From positions 964,827 through 1,028,826 of the forward strand of contig NZ_BLPG01000002.1 of NCBI RefSeq assembly GCF_011764445.1: 64,000 nt of DNA, read 5' to 3'. The notes below the pieces were generated by a model, which saw nothing but the letters and a program-made list of their open reading frames with translations, was not told the origin of the DNA and did not search any database. Shown one piece after another: positions 35,128 through 43,296 of the stretch. Within the stretch, counting starts at the first letter, position 1. The number at the start of each line of letters is the position of its first letter. A program made the position numbers and the translations under genes. Origin of the DNA: Phytohabitans rumicis (GTDB lineage Bacteria; Actinomycetota; Actinomycetes; Mycobacteriales; Micromonosporaceae).

Positions 35128-35640
35128 TCAGTTGTAGTAGCGCCGGACACTGGAGCCGATGCGCGTCACGTCGGTGCCGTAGATGTGGATCGAGATCGCG
35201 GTCGTGCCGGCCGTGTTGTGGACCCGGTGGATGTCGCCGGGCGGCGCGAACCCGCTGACGTCGCCGGCGTGGTTGTCGTTGCGGCCGACCAGGTTGAGGT
35301 CGGCGTCGTACAGTTCCTCGTGCTCGACCCCCTGGATGACGCCGAACACGCACCAGGTCAGGTGGTCGTGGATGCGGGTGATCTGCCCGGGCCGCCACAC
35401 CACGGCGATGACCGAGAACGAGCCGTCGGGCTCGACGTACAGGGTGTGGCTGCGGTAGCCGTCGGGCGAGCCGAGGCGCTGCTCGGCGGTCAGCACGTCC
35501 GGGCTGGGCAGGTGGCGGCGCAGGTGTTCGGCGACGAGCCGCGCGGTGGCCGGCCAGTCGACGTGCGCGGCGACGGCGGCGCGGACCCCGTCGACCAGAT
35601 CGGTGAGTTCGGTGACGGTGCGGATCTGTGTCGTACCCAT
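35128..35640 (-). CDS. Cysteine-dioxygenase-type cupin
   Basis: A 170-residue cupin. ITRIHDHLTWCVFGVIQGVE provides the HxH iron ligands and PPGDIHRVHNTAGTTAISIH the third His, as in cysteine dioxygenase and related thiol dioxygenases. These enzymes oxidise cysteine or similar thiols to sulfinates with a mononuclear iron. The residues defining substrate choice cannot be read reliably here. Divergent from the LysR gene, whose product probably regulates it. Confidence 0.85.
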   Translation of the reverse strand: MGTTQIRTVTELTDLVDGVRAAVAAHVDWPATARLVAEHLRRHLPSPDVLTAEQRLGSPDGYRSHTLYVEPDGSFSVIAVVWRPGQITRIHDHLTWCVFGVIQGVEHEELYDADLNLVGRNDNHAGDVSGFAPPGDIHRVHNTAGTTAISIHIYGTDVTRIGSSVRRYYN

Positions 35641-35714
35641 GCCCTGAGCGTGCGCCCGATCGACTCATACGTCTAATGCAAAGCTTCGTGCTGATCCATA
35701 GATATGCTCGATGC

Positions 35715-36578
35715 ATGCTGGACGTCACGCGGCTGCGCGTCCTCGACGCGCTGGCCCGGCACGGATCGGTCACCGCGGCGGCGAAGGAGCTGCACTACTC
35801 GCAGCCGACCGTCAGCCACCACCTGGCCCGGCTCGAGGCCGAGACCGGAGCGCAGCTGCTGCAACGGGTCGGGCGCGGCCTCCGGCTCACCCAGACCGGA
35901 CAGTTGCTGGCCGACCGGGCGGCCGAGATCATCGGGCGGATCGACGCCGCGGGCGCGGAGCTCGCCGCCCACGTCGGGCTGACCGCCGGACGGGTACGCC
36001 TGGCCGGCTTCTCGTCCGCGATCGGGGCGCTGGTGCCGCGGGCCGTGGCGGCGCTGGCCGGCAAGCATCCCGACCTGCGGATCAGCCTGATCGACACGCA
36101 CCCGCCCGAGGCCTTGGAGCTGCTGCGGGCCGGCAAGATCGACGTCGCGGTCATCTTCCGCTACGACGAGACCGCGCCCGAGCCGGACGGCGTCCGCCTG
36201 CACCACCTGCTCGACGATCCGGTGTACCTGCTGTCCACCCGGCGCGGGCACAAGCTGGCCGCGCTGCGGGACGCGACGTGGATCGCCGGTTGCGAGCGGT
36301 GCCGCAGCCACCTGCTGGCGCTGTGCGCCGACGAGGGATTCCAGCCGCGGATCGGCTACACGTCCGACGACATGGTGGTCATGCAGGCGCTCGTGGCGGC
36401 CGGGCTCGGCGCGACGATCATCCCCGGGCTGGCCCTGCGCACCCACCGCGCCAAGGGCATCGTCGCGACCGAGCTGCCGGGCTCGCGCCGGCACGTGTAC
36501 GCGGCGACGTACGGCGAGCCGCCCGACCCGCCCGCCACCGCAGCCCTGCTCGCGGCGCTCGCCGACGCCGCGATCTAG
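35715..36578 (+). CDS. LysR family transcriptional regulator
   Basis: A 287-residue LysR protein beginning MLDVTRLRVLDALARHGSVT with the helix-turn-helix AAAKELHYSQPTVSHHLARL. The periplasmic-binding-like effector domain follows (GKIDVAVIFRYDE, VMQALVAAGLGATIIPGLAL). Start at ATG 35715. The 75-base gap to the divergent cupin gene contains CATAGATATG at 35697-35706 as a possible half of its operator. LysR proteins usually activate the divergent gene in response to a pathway compound, so a sulfur or thiol effector is plausible. Confidence 0.9.
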   Translation: MLDVTRLRVLDALARHGSVTAAAKELHYSQPTVSHHLARLEAETGAQLLQRVGRGLRLTQTGQLLADRAAEIIGRIDAAGAELAAHVGLTAGRVRLAGFSSAIGALVPRAVAALAGKHPDLRISLIDTHPPEALELLRAGKIDVAVIFRYDETAPEPDGVRLHHLLDDPVYLLSTRRGHKLAALRDATWIAGCERCRSHLLALCADEGFQPRIGYTSDDMVVMQALVAAGLGATIIPGLALRTHRAKGIVATELPGSRRHVYAATYGEPPDPPATAALLAALADAAI

Positions 36579-36996
36579 GCACGGCCCGGCGCGCACGGAG
36601 TGCACCCCGCAGGCATGGACGCGCACCGCGCCTCGGCCACCCCGCGCCGCCCGGCCCACCCCGGCGCCGTCCGGGCCCGGCCCGCGCCGTCCGGGCCCAC
36701 CCCGCGCCGTCCGGGCCCGGCCCGCGCCGTCCGGGCTCGGCGAACTCCGCGCCGATCAAGGACTTTCGCGTCGATCAAGGGCAAAGGGCCGTGGATCGGA
36801 GATCAAACCACGACCATTCGCCCTTGATCGACGGCAAAGCCCTTGATCGGCGCGGACGGCGCGGACCGCGCGCACGGCGCGCACCGCACACACGGCGCGG
36901 ACCGCACGCACGGCGCGGACGGCGCGGACCGCGCGCCACAGCGCGGACGGCGCGCACGGCGCGGACCCGGCGTAGCCGCTGGCGGTGGCGGGGAGG
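36579..36996. repeat. GC-rich direct-repeat flanks around palindromic repeat copy B
   Basis: About 420 bases without a gene. 36650-36740 holds tandem copies of a CCGTCCGGGCCCGGCCCGCG-like unit. 36850-36965 holds many copies of GGCGCGGACNG/GGCGCACNG. The two tracts are roughly inverted relative to each other around the palindromic element, so the whole region could fold into a very long hairpin. Proposed short frames here are composition artefacts. Confidence 0.7.
36754..36848. repeat. Palindromic repeat copy B
   Basis: Left GATCAAGG units start at 36754 and 36773 (19 apart). The centre GGCAAAGGGCCGTG...CACGACCATTCGCC surrounds a loop with GATC at 36801, and right CCTTGATC units have GATC at 36826 and 36845 (19 apart). 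The inner pair is 53 bases apart. Located between the convergent LysR and oxygenase genes. Confidence 0.85.
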
Positions 36997-37983
36997 TCAG
37001 CTCACCGCGTACACCGGGTTCTGGTGGTAGCCGTGCTCGCGCCGTTCGCCTGCCGGACGGGGACGCGGCAGCCGGACCAGCGCCCGCTTGACCCATCGGT
37101 CCGTGCCGTCGTACCGGGCGCGGAAGGCGACGCGCCCGTGCACCATCGCGTCATTGTCCACAATGAGCAGGTCGCCGGGCGCGAGGTCCACGGTGAACCC
37201 ACACTCCTCGAAGGCGCCGTCCAGCCGCCGGAAGGCCGCGACGAACCGCGCGTCGTCGGTCATCACGCGGGTGTACGAGGGGTCGTAGCGGACGCAGCGC
37301 CCCGCGGCGGTGTGCCAGACCGTGGACATGCCGATCTGCTCGGCCCCCGCCGGTACGCCGCCGCCGTAGCTGTCGTCCGGCTCGATGGTGAGCAGGGGCC
37401 GGGCGAGCTGCGCCAGATCCGCCTCGGTGAGTGCGGCGTCCCGGATGCCGGCGAGCCGGGTGCCGATCCGGTCCGGGTTGCGGACGCAGGCCAGCAGCAC
37501 CAGGTCGGCCCGTTCCGGGTGAAACGCGTCCTCGGTGTGCCAGGCGAGCGGCACGGCGCTGCTGGCGCCCACCTGCTCGTGGCTGTGCTCCGGGCTGGGC
37601 AGGATGTTGTGGACGATCCGCCCCGCCTGCTGGTTGGTCCAGCTGTGCACCTGGCCCAGCGCCGCGGCGACCAGGGCCAGCGCCACGTCGATGTGGGCGG
37701 TCCGCTCCGGGTCGGCCTCCGCCCAGTGCCGGGGCGTCGGGCCGGGCTCATCCAGGGGCTCATCCAGGCCGCCGAACAGGCCGGGCGCCAATGCGAAGCC
37801 ACGCGACAGCGCGGGCGCCACGAGGATTTGGCTGAGTGTCGCGGCAAAAGGCTGGGGTAAACGCCAATCAGGCCGGTTGAGGACGGTTTCTCCTAACGCT
37901 CCGGCCCCGACCCGATCGCGTACGGCGTGGCTCAGCGCCACTTTTACCTGCTCAGGAACGGGTGCCGCTTGGCTGGTCACCAT
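36997..37983 (-). CDS. Clavaminate-synthase-like 2-oxoglutarate oxygenase (arginine-hydroxylase type)
   Basis: A 328-residue TauD/TfdA-superfamily protein. Start at ATG 37983 with AAGGGA six bases upstream. The iron site reads AWHTEDAFHPERADLVLLAC: H149 and E151 form HxE instead of the usual HxD, and the distal His is H282 in DAMVHGRVAF. HxE is characteristic of the clavaminate synthase group, which includes the arginine beta-hydroxylases VioC, OrfP and MppO. Non-heme iron hydroxylation of a free or carrier-bound amino acid is therefore likely, with arginine a good candidate. Divergent from the nitric oxide synthase, which also uses arginine. Confidence 0.8.
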   Translation of the reverse strand: MVTSQAAPVPEQVKVALSHAVRDRVGAGALGETVLNRPDWRLPQPFAATLSQILVAPALSRGFALAPGLFGGLDEPLDEPGPTPRHWAEADPERTAHIDVALALVAAALGQVHSWTNQQAGRIVHNILPSPEHSHEQVGASSAVPLAWHTEDAFHPERADLVLLACVRNPDRIGTRLAGIRDAALTEADLAQLARPLLTIEPDDSYGGGVPAGAEQIGMSTVWHTAAGRCVRYDPSYTRVMTDDARFVAAFRRLDGAFEECGFTVDLAPGDLLIVDNDAMVHGRVAFRARYDGTDRWVKRALVRLPRPRPAGERREHGYHQNPVYAVS

Positions 37984-38081
37984 ATAAGTCCCTTTGGCGT
38001 AAAGTGCCAGCTCAGGCATCAATCGACGCGCATGGCTGCGGAAATCGCCATTGCAGCACAGATGCCAGGGGAGATCAAGTC

Positions 38082-38110
38082 TTGTTGGCCACGTATCGGC
38101 GCACTACACT
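38082..38110 (+). promoter_or_regulatory. Putative promoter of the nitric oxide synthase gene
   Basis: TTGTTG at 38082-38087 and TACACT at 38105-38110 are 17 bases apart. This would start transcription near 38117, leaving a 22-base leader that contains the ribosome binding site at 38129-38134. Fit to the vegetative consensus is good for an actinomycete; not tested. Confidence 0.45.
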
Positions 38111-38138
38111 GCCCAGGGAAATGAACAAAAGGAGATCA

Positions 38139-39220
38139 GTGTCGATCGACAAAGTACGGCAAGGTGCGGAGCATTTCTTTGGTCTCCCCGACCTTTCGCA
38201 CGTGCCGGCAGAGCGCAAAGCGCAGGTGCTGCTCGACATCGAGGAAACCGGCACCTACACGCACACCGCCGAGGAACTGCTCATCGGTGCGCGACTCGCC
38301 TGGCGCAACCACGCGCGCTGCGTCGGACGCATGCACTGGCGCTCGCTGAAGCTCCTTGATTTCCGGGACCGCACGAGCGCGGACAGCATCGCGGACGCCT
38401 GCTGGGAGCACGTTCGCACCTCGACCAACGCGGGAAAGATCGAGGCCGTCATCTCGGTTTTTCCACCGTGCACTCCGGACGGCGGCGCCATCCGGATCAG
38501 CAATCCGCACCTGTTGCGCTATGCCGGATATCGGCAGCCCGACGGCAGCGTCATCGGCGACCCGGCGACCGCCGACCTCACCGATCAGGTCCAGCGCCTG
38601 GGCTGGCAGGGCGCGGGCACCCCGTTCGATTTCCTGCCGCTTGTCATCAGCACACCCGACGACGGGTGAAATGGTACGACGTCCCGGCCGACGCGGTGCT
38701 GGAAATTCCGATCCGCCACCCGGACCTGCCGTGGTTCGAGGAGCTCGAGCTCAAATGGTACGCCAATCCAGCGCTCTCCGAAATGGCGCTTGAGCTCGGC
38801 GGACTCACTTATACCTGCGCGCCATTCACCGGCTGGTATCTGAATACCGAAATAGGTGCCCGGAATTTCAGCGACGAAGACCGGTACAACAAGTTGCCGA
38901 TCGTCGCCGAGAAGATGGGACTCGACACCTCCAGCGACCGCACCATGTGGAAGGACCGGGCGTTGGTCGAGCTCACCTACGCCGTCATGCACAGCTTCGA
39001 CCGGGCCGGCGTACGCATGTACGACCACCACACCGCGGCCCGGCACTTCGTGCAGTACGTCGAGCGGGAGGAGCGGCAGGGGCGTACGGTGCCGACCGAC
39101 TGGTCCTGGGTCAACCCGCCGCTGTCCAGCAGCACGACGCCGGCGTTCCACCGGACCTTCGACGCTCCGGACTTCGACGTTCGGCCCAACTTCGTCCGCC
39201 AGCAGCGGCCGGAGATCTGA
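38139..39220 (+). CDS. nos: Bacterial nitric oxide synthase oxygenase, one apparent frameshift
   Basis: GTG start at 38139 follows AAAAGGAG. The N-terminal part ends at DFLPLVISTPDDG; one base missing near 38666 joins it to VKWYDVPADAVLEIPIRHPD, giving 360 residues, the normal size of a reductase-free bacterial NOS. The heme-ligating Cys is C61 in RLAWRNHARCVGR. GWYLNTEIGARNF contains the Glu that binds the arginine guanidinium, and RALVELTYAVMHSF and MYDHHTAARHF are further signatures. It oxidises L-arginine to N-hydroxyarginine and then citrulline plus NO, using borrowed reductases. It is followed by a GNAT and divergent from an oxygenase likely to hydroxylate arginine. Confidence 0.9.
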
Positions 39221-39239
39221 TGCCGGCGGGGAGGCTTCG

Positions 39240-39794
39240 ATGAGGTACGAGTGGCCGAAGGAACTGTCCATCAAGGACATCCGCGAGATGCTCAGCCTGA
39301 TGAACGGCGTGGCCGTCCGGGAGCGAAACCTCGGCTTCAACGAACCGCTCAGCGACGAGGAAGGGCTCGCGTTGATGCGGGCCTTCGACGACGAGTTGCG
39401 CCGCGGCGCGGTGAGGCTGCTGGTCGCCCGCACCGAGAGCGAGCGGATCGTCGGCATGGTCACCCTCGCGCGGGCACCGCAGCCCGGCCGCCGGCACGTC
39501 GTGGACCTGCGGCGGTGCGTCATCCACCCGGATTACCGCGGCCGCTTCCTCACCGCCGGCTTCGAGGAGGTCCTCCGGGCGGCCGCCGAGATGGGCTGCG
39601 ACATCCTCACGCTCGAGGTCCGCGACGACGGCCCGATGCGGCTCTGGTGCCGCATGGGTTTCGAGGAGTACGGGCGGCTGCACGACTACGCACGCAAGGA
39701 CGGCCGGTCGGTCACCGGCTATTTCCTGTACGCCCGGCGGCCCGACCTCGAAGAACACTTCCGCCGCACGGGCCGATGGTCGTACCGTCGATAG
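39240..39794 (+). CDS. GNAT family N-acetyltransferase
   Basis: A 184-residue protein with GGGGAGG five bases before ATG 39240, 19 bases after the NOS stop, so probably in the same operon. The GNAT core is visible as VRLLVARTESERIVGMVTLA, VVDLRRCVIHPDYRGRFLTA (motif A for acetyl-CoA) and LTLEVRDDGPMRLWCRMGFE. The substrate is unknown. Given its position it may acetylate a product of the arginine enzymes or protect the cell from it; both are inference. Confidence 0.8.
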   Translation: MRYEWPKELSIKDIREMLSLMNGVAVRERNLGFNEPLSDEEGLALMRAFDDELRRGAVRLLVARTESERIVGMVTLARAPQPGRRHVVDLRRCVIHPDYRGRFLTAGFEEVLRAAAEMGCDILTLEVRDDGPMRLWCRMGFEEYGRLHDYARKDGRSVTGYFLYARRPDLEEHFRRTGRWSYRR

Positions 39795-39832
39795 GCTCGA
39801 CAGCGATGGCGCCGGACGCCGGCTGATCCGGC

Positions 39833-40495
39833 CTACATCCGGCGCAGCACCGAGACGACCTTGCCGAGCACCACCGCGCGGTCGCCGTCGATCACGTCGT
39901 ACGCCGGATTGCGCGGCTCAAGCAGGACGTGGCCGCCGCGGCGGCGGAACACCTTGACCGTCGCCTCCTCGTCGATCATCGCGGCGACGATGTCGCCGTT
40001 GTACGCCTCGGGCTGCTGGCGCACCACCACGATGTCGCCGTCGCAGATCGCCGCTTCGATCATCGAATCGCCCTGTACCCGCAGGCAGAACAGGGTGCCC
40101 CGGCCGACCAGGTCCCGCGGCAGCGTGAGCGTCTCCTCGGACATCTCCTCGGCGAGGATGGGACTGCCGGCGGCGATGGCGCCGACCAGCGGAACGCCCA
40201 CCGTGCTCGGGTCGCGCTCCTCACGGGTGACCGTGTCCAGGAACATGCGCACGTCGACCGGGCGGGTGACCGTACGGCCCCGGCGCAGGAAGCCGTAGTC
40301 CTCCAGCGTGCGCAGGTGCCGGCTGACCGACGACGTCGACGCCAACCCGACCGCGTCGCCGATCTCCCGGGTGGACGGCGGATAGCCGTACCGGACCACC
40401 CAGTCCCGGATGACCGTCAGAATCCGCCGCTGCCGGGAGGTCAGCGTGGACGTGTCGAGATCCTCAGCCAGTACCACCGTCAGATCTTGACTCAT
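39833..40495 (-). CDS. lexA: LexA-family repressor
   Basis: A 220-residue protein with the winged-helix [20 protein letters not shown] and the S24 latent protease. The cleavage site is A109-G110 in [11 protein letters not shown], and the dyad is S144 (QGDSMIEA) and K181 (EATVKVF), all intact. Self-cleavage on RecA filaments is expected. However, no SOS box (GAAC-N4-GTTC type) is visible between 40496 and 40664, whereas a genuine lexA normally regulates itself. This may therefore be a second, LexA-like regulator of other targets. Divergent from the PLDc_N/SHOCT gene. Confidence 0.85.
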   Translation of the reverse strand: MSQDLTVVLAEDLDTSTLTSRQRRILTVIRDWVVRYGYPPSTREIGDAVGLASTSSVSRHLRTLEDYGFLRRGRTVTRPVDVRMFLDTVTREERDPSTVGVPLVGAIAAGSPILAEEMSEETLTLPRDLVGRGTLFCLRVQGDSMIEAAICDGDIVVVRQQPEAYNGDIVAAMIDEEATVKVFRRRGGHVLLEPRNPAYDVIDGDRAVVLGKVVSVLRRM

Positions 40496-40664
40496 CGTCC
40501 GCCCGGTGGCGGCCAGGCACGCCGACCAGCCGGGTCCTCACCTCGGCCTCGCCTCGACCGGTGGCACCGAAAAATCATCCGCAGCGAACGAGGCGCGCGC
40601 CTTCGGCAGCGGCTGTGCTGGATCCGCCGGAGGCACCAATACGGCGCGGAGAGGAGAAAGCGTC

Positions 40665-41066
40665 ATGTATCTCGCCTACGACTACCCGCTTCTGGGCGCG
40701 TTCTGGACCATGCTGTGGTTTTTCCTGTGGATCCTGTGGCTCATACTGCTCTTCCGGATCATTCTCGACATCTTCCGGGACGATTCACTGGGCGGATGGG
40801 GCAAGGCGGGCTGGCTCGCCTTCGTGATCCTGCTTCCCTTCCTGGGCGTCTTCGTCTACCTCATCGCCCGGGGCCGGAAGATGGGCGAACGCGAGGTGCA
40901 GCGCACCCAGGCCCAGCAGCGCGATTTCGACACCTACATCCGCGAGACCGCGGGCACGTCCGGCTCCCACGAGGTCGCCGAGCTCGAACGACTCTCCGAG
41001 ATCCGGGCCCGCGGCGACCTGTCGGACGAGGAGTTCCAGCGCGCCAAGGAGAAGATCCTGCACTGA
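40665..41066 (+). CDS. PLDc_N / SHOCT domain membrane protein
   Basis: A 133-residue protein with a GAGGAGAAAG site before ATG 40665. Two membrane helices (FWTMLWFFLWILWLILLFRI and WGKAGWLAFVILLPFLGVFV) form the PLD nuclease N-terminal type anchor. The C-terminus ELERLSEIRARGDLSDEEFQ is a SHOCT motif, a short domain thought to mediate oligomerisation or binding. Common in actinobacteria; function unknown. Confidence 0.85.
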   Translation: MYLAYDYPLLGAFWTMLWFFLWILWLILLFRIILDIFRDDSLGGWGKAGWLAFVILLPFLGVFVYLIARGRKMGEREVQRTQAQQRDFDTYIRETAGTSGSHEVAELERLSEIRARGDLSDEEFQRAKEKILH

Positions 41067-41093
41067 CAGGTCACCCGGTGGAGGTGGAAGGGC

Positions 41094-41507
41094 ATGAAAG
41101 ACGCGGCCGCGAGGACGCTGGACCTGCTGAGCAATGTGCGGGAGAGCATGACGGCACGGTCCGTGGTGGCGGAGCCGATCGTGCGGGACGGCCTGACCGT
41201 CGTCCCGGTCGCCCGCATCTCGGGCGGTGGCGGCGGAGGCGGCGGCACCGGACCGGGTACGGCCGGCGAGGAGGGCACCGGCACCGGAGCGGGCTTCGGG
41301 ATCTCCTCCCGGCCGGTTGGCGCGTTCATCATCAAGGACGGCGCGGTGCGGTGGCGCCCGGCGATCGACGTCAATCGCATCATCATCGGCGCTCAGGTCG
41401 TCGCCGTCGTCGCCCTCTTGACGTTCCGGGCGATCGTCAAGGCCCGCCGCACTGCGGGCGTCACCGGCCGGACGCGGCGGTCGCGAGACGGAGGACGTGG
41501 GCATTGA
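41094..41507 (+). CDS. GerW/YtfJ family sporulation protein
   Basis: A 137-residue protein. RTLDLLSNVRESMTARSVVA, then VVPVARISGGGGGGGGTGPG and FGISSRPVGAFIIKDGAVRW, match the GerW (YtfJ) family, named for a Bacillus germination protein but widespread in actinobacteria. The glycine tract is normal for it. A C-terminal hydrophobic segment follows (IIIGAQVVAVVALLTFRAIV). Codirectional with the SHOCT gene 27 bases upstream. The end overlaps the convergent deaminase gene. Fits a spore-forming host. Confidence 0.85.
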   Translation: MKDAAARTLDLLSNVRESMTARSVVAEPIVRDGLTVVPVARISGGGGGGGGTGPGTAGEEGTGTGAGFGISSRPVGAFIIKDGAVRWRPAIDVNRIIIGAQVVAVVALLTFRAIVKARRTAGVTGRTRRSRDGGRGH

Positions 41508-41934
41508 TCTTGGCGACGAGATGGCCGAGTTCGCCGATCTCGGCGACGTCGACGCCGCCCTGGCGCAGGGTTTCCGCGCCGTGGCAGTCGGCGAAGATCG
41601 GCGGCTCGCGCAGGGCGAACGCCACACGCCGGATGCCGGCGGCGAGGATGAGGTCGGTGCAGGAGGCCGGCCGCGATTTGCGGGCCGTGCACGGCTCCAG
41701 CGAGCTGAAAATGGTGGCGCGCGCGAGGTCGCGGCCGGCCAGCTTCGCCAGGGCGGCCTCCTCCGCGTGCTCGTGGGGGTCGGTCTCACCGGTGTAGCCG
41801 GTGGCCAGCACGACACCGTGGTGGTCGACGACGATCGCCCCGACGGCGTAGCGGGTGTGCGAGGGCGGCGACAGCCGGGACAGCTCGATCGCCGCGCTCA
41901 GCCACCGGCGGTCCGGCTCGGTGTCCGCGGTCAT
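41461..41934 (-). CDS. RibD-type deaminase
   Basis: A 157-residue zinc deaminase. HEHAEEAALAKLAG has the H-A-E zinc/proton site and SSLEPCTARKSRPASC the PCxxC-like cysteines with a longer insert, as in the RibD N-terminal deaminase. No reductase domain follows. It is the last gene after GTP cyclohydrolase II and nitroreductase, with starts and stops 2-5 bases apart, so an operon is near certain. GTP-derived diaminopyrimidine is the likely substrate. Confidence 0.8.
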   Translation of the reverse strand: MTADTEPDRRWLSAAIELSRLSPPSHTRYAVGAIVVDHHGVVLATGYTGETDPHEHAEEAALAKLAGRDLARATIFSSLEPCTARKSRPASCTDLILAAGIRRVAFALREPPIFADCHGAETLRQGGVDVAEIGELGHLVAKINAHVLRLATAASGR

Positions 41935-41936
41935 GG

Positions 41937-42551
41937 CTAGGCGGCGGCCGGGACCGGAGCCGGCCGCACGGGCAGGAGCAGGGCCTGGATCGGCAGCCGG
42001 TCGCGGGCGGCGGCCTCCCGGCCGACGAACGGCTCCTGGAGCCGGACGGCGTGGTCGCGGCGACCGACGGCGACGACGACCATGGGCGTGACGCCGGGTG
42101 CGGCCAGCACGGCGGCGATCCTCTCGCGGTCGAAGCCGCCCATCTGGTGTACGGCCAGGCCCTCGTGCTGGGCCTGCACGGACAGGTGGGCGACGGCCTG
42201 GCCGGTGTCGTAGGCGGCCCAGGGCTGGGCCTTGCCGTCCGGGCCGGCGGTCTCGGCGGCGACGACGATGAGCGCGGAGGCCGCGTGCGCCCACGCCTGG
42301 TTGCCCGGCGCGAGCGCGTCCAGGATGGCGGCGTGCTCGGCGCTGCCGCGCAGCGTGACGGCGAACCGCCACGGCTGCGTGTTCGACGCGCTTGGAGCCC
42401 AGCGGGCGGCCTCCAGCAGCGCCGTCACCTGCTGCTCGGTGAGCTGGTGGTCCGGCGCGAAGGCGCGCGGGCTCCACCGCTGGGCGAGCAGCGGGTGCAG
42501 CGGTTCGGCCGTGGTGGCGGTCTTGGTGGCGATGCTCATGTGAGGCTCCAT
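41937..42551 (-). CDS. Nitroreductase family flavoprotein
   Basis: A 204-residue protein starting MEPHMSIATK. LLAQRWSPRAFAPDHQLTEQ and AARWAPSASNTQPWRFAVTL are the FMN-binding signature of nitroreductases, and VAVGRRD the late one. It is in the middle of the operon with a GTP cyclohydrolase II and a RibD-type deaminase. It may act on the pteridine or pyrimidine intermediate instead of the missing RibD reductase; that is inference. A general quinone or nitro reductase is the alternative. Confidence 0.85.
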   Translation of the reverse strand: MEPHMSIATKTATTAEPLHPLLAQRWSPRAFAPDHQLTEQQVTALLEAARWAPSASNTQPWRFAVTLRGSAEHAAILDALAPGNQAWAHAASALIVVAAETAGPDGKAQPWAAYDTGQAVAHLSVQAQHEGLAVHQMGGFDRERIAAVLAAPGVTPMVVVAVGRRDHAVRLQEPFVGREAAARDRLPIQALLLPVRPAPVPAAA

Positions 42552-42556
42552 GGTGG

Positions 42557-43219
42557 TCAGGCGGCGAGCGGCAGGTCAAGGGTGTGGCGGGTGTGGCTGA
42601 CCTTGGCGGCCAGGTAGCGGGCGTTGGCCGCCGACAGGTGCACACCGGTGGGGATCCGCTCGGCGACGTCCACGCCGAGGGCGTCCAGCTGCAGCGCCTT
42701 GTCGGGGTTGTTGCTCAGCAGGCGGATGCGGTCGGCGCCGAGCGCGCGCAGCATCTGGGCCGCGGCGGTGTAGTCCCGCTCGTCCTCGCCGCGCCCGAGC
42801 GCGAGGTTGGCCTGGTAGGTGTCCAGCCCGGCGTCCTGCAGGGCGTACGCGTCGAGCTTGGCGTACAGGCCGATGCCCCGCCCCTCCTGGCGCAGGTAGA
42901 GCAGGAACCCGCCGGCGTCGGTGATGCGTTCGACCGCCTCGCGCAGTTGCGGGCCGCAGTCGCAGCGCTGGCTGCCGAACACGTCCCCGGTCAGGCACTC
43001 GCTGTGCGGCCGGACCAGCGGCACCGCGGTGCGCCAGTCGCCGAGGCCCAGGGCCAGGTGCTCCTTGCCGTCCGCGAGCCCGTCGAAGGTGAACACCTCG
43101 GCCGTGGTGGCGTACCCGTCCGGGAAGGCCAGCGGCACCACCACCCGGGTACGCACCGCGGCCGGGCGCACGCCGAGGGTCGCCGTGCCGCGCATCATCT
43201 CCGTCATCCCAGCCCCCAA
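42557..43219 (-). CDS. ribA: GTP cyclohydrolase II
   Basis: A 220-residue RibA. PHSECLTGDVFGSQRCDCGP contains the zinc cysteines, LLYLRQEGRGIGLYAKLDAY the substrate-binding loop, and RIRLLSNNPDKALQLDALGV the C-terminal motif. It opens the imidazole ring of GTP to give the diaminopyrimidine used for riboflavin. A fused RibB domain, common in housekeeping actinobacterial enzymes, is absent, and no lumazine or riboflavin synthase is nearby. It therefore may feed a different GTP-derived product. Its start is preceded by two palindromic operators. Confidence 0.9.
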   Translation of the reverse strand: MGAGMTEMMRGTATLGVRPAAVRTRVVVPLAFPDGYATTAEVFTFDGLADGKEHLALGLGDWRTAVPLVRPHSECLTGDVFGSQRCDCGPQLREAVERITDAGGFLLYLRQEGRGIGLYAKLDAYALQDAGLDTYQANLALGRGEDERDYTAAAQMLRALGADRIRLLSNNPDKALQLDALGVDVAERIPTGVHLSAANARYLAAKVSHTRHTLDLPLAA

Positions 43220-43273
43220 GTTGTTGAAGGTTCATCAACAACGTACGCCGACTGAAGTTGAACCTTCAACAAC
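43220..43273. promoter_or_regulatory. Two MarR-like operators before the GTP cyclohydrolase operon
   Basis: GTTGTTGAAGGTTCA at 43220-43234 is repeated inverted and exact at 43259-43273. Each contains a palindrome: GTTGAA-GG-TTCATCAAC (43223-43239) and GTTGAA-CC-TTCAAC (43257-43270). The TTGAA-N2-TTCAA form is typical of MarR/ArsR-size dimer sites. They sit immediately upstream of ribA and would cover its promoter. No such regulator gene is adjacent, so the factor acts from elsewhere. Confidence 0.65.
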
Positions 43274-43296
43274 CTGAGGTCCAGGTCACTTATTGA

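Noticed and set aside
36997..39794. A complete antibiotic gene cluster around the nitric oxide synthase
   Set aside because: No NRPS, PKS, resistance or transport gene is next to it, so only a small two or three gene unit can be claimed.
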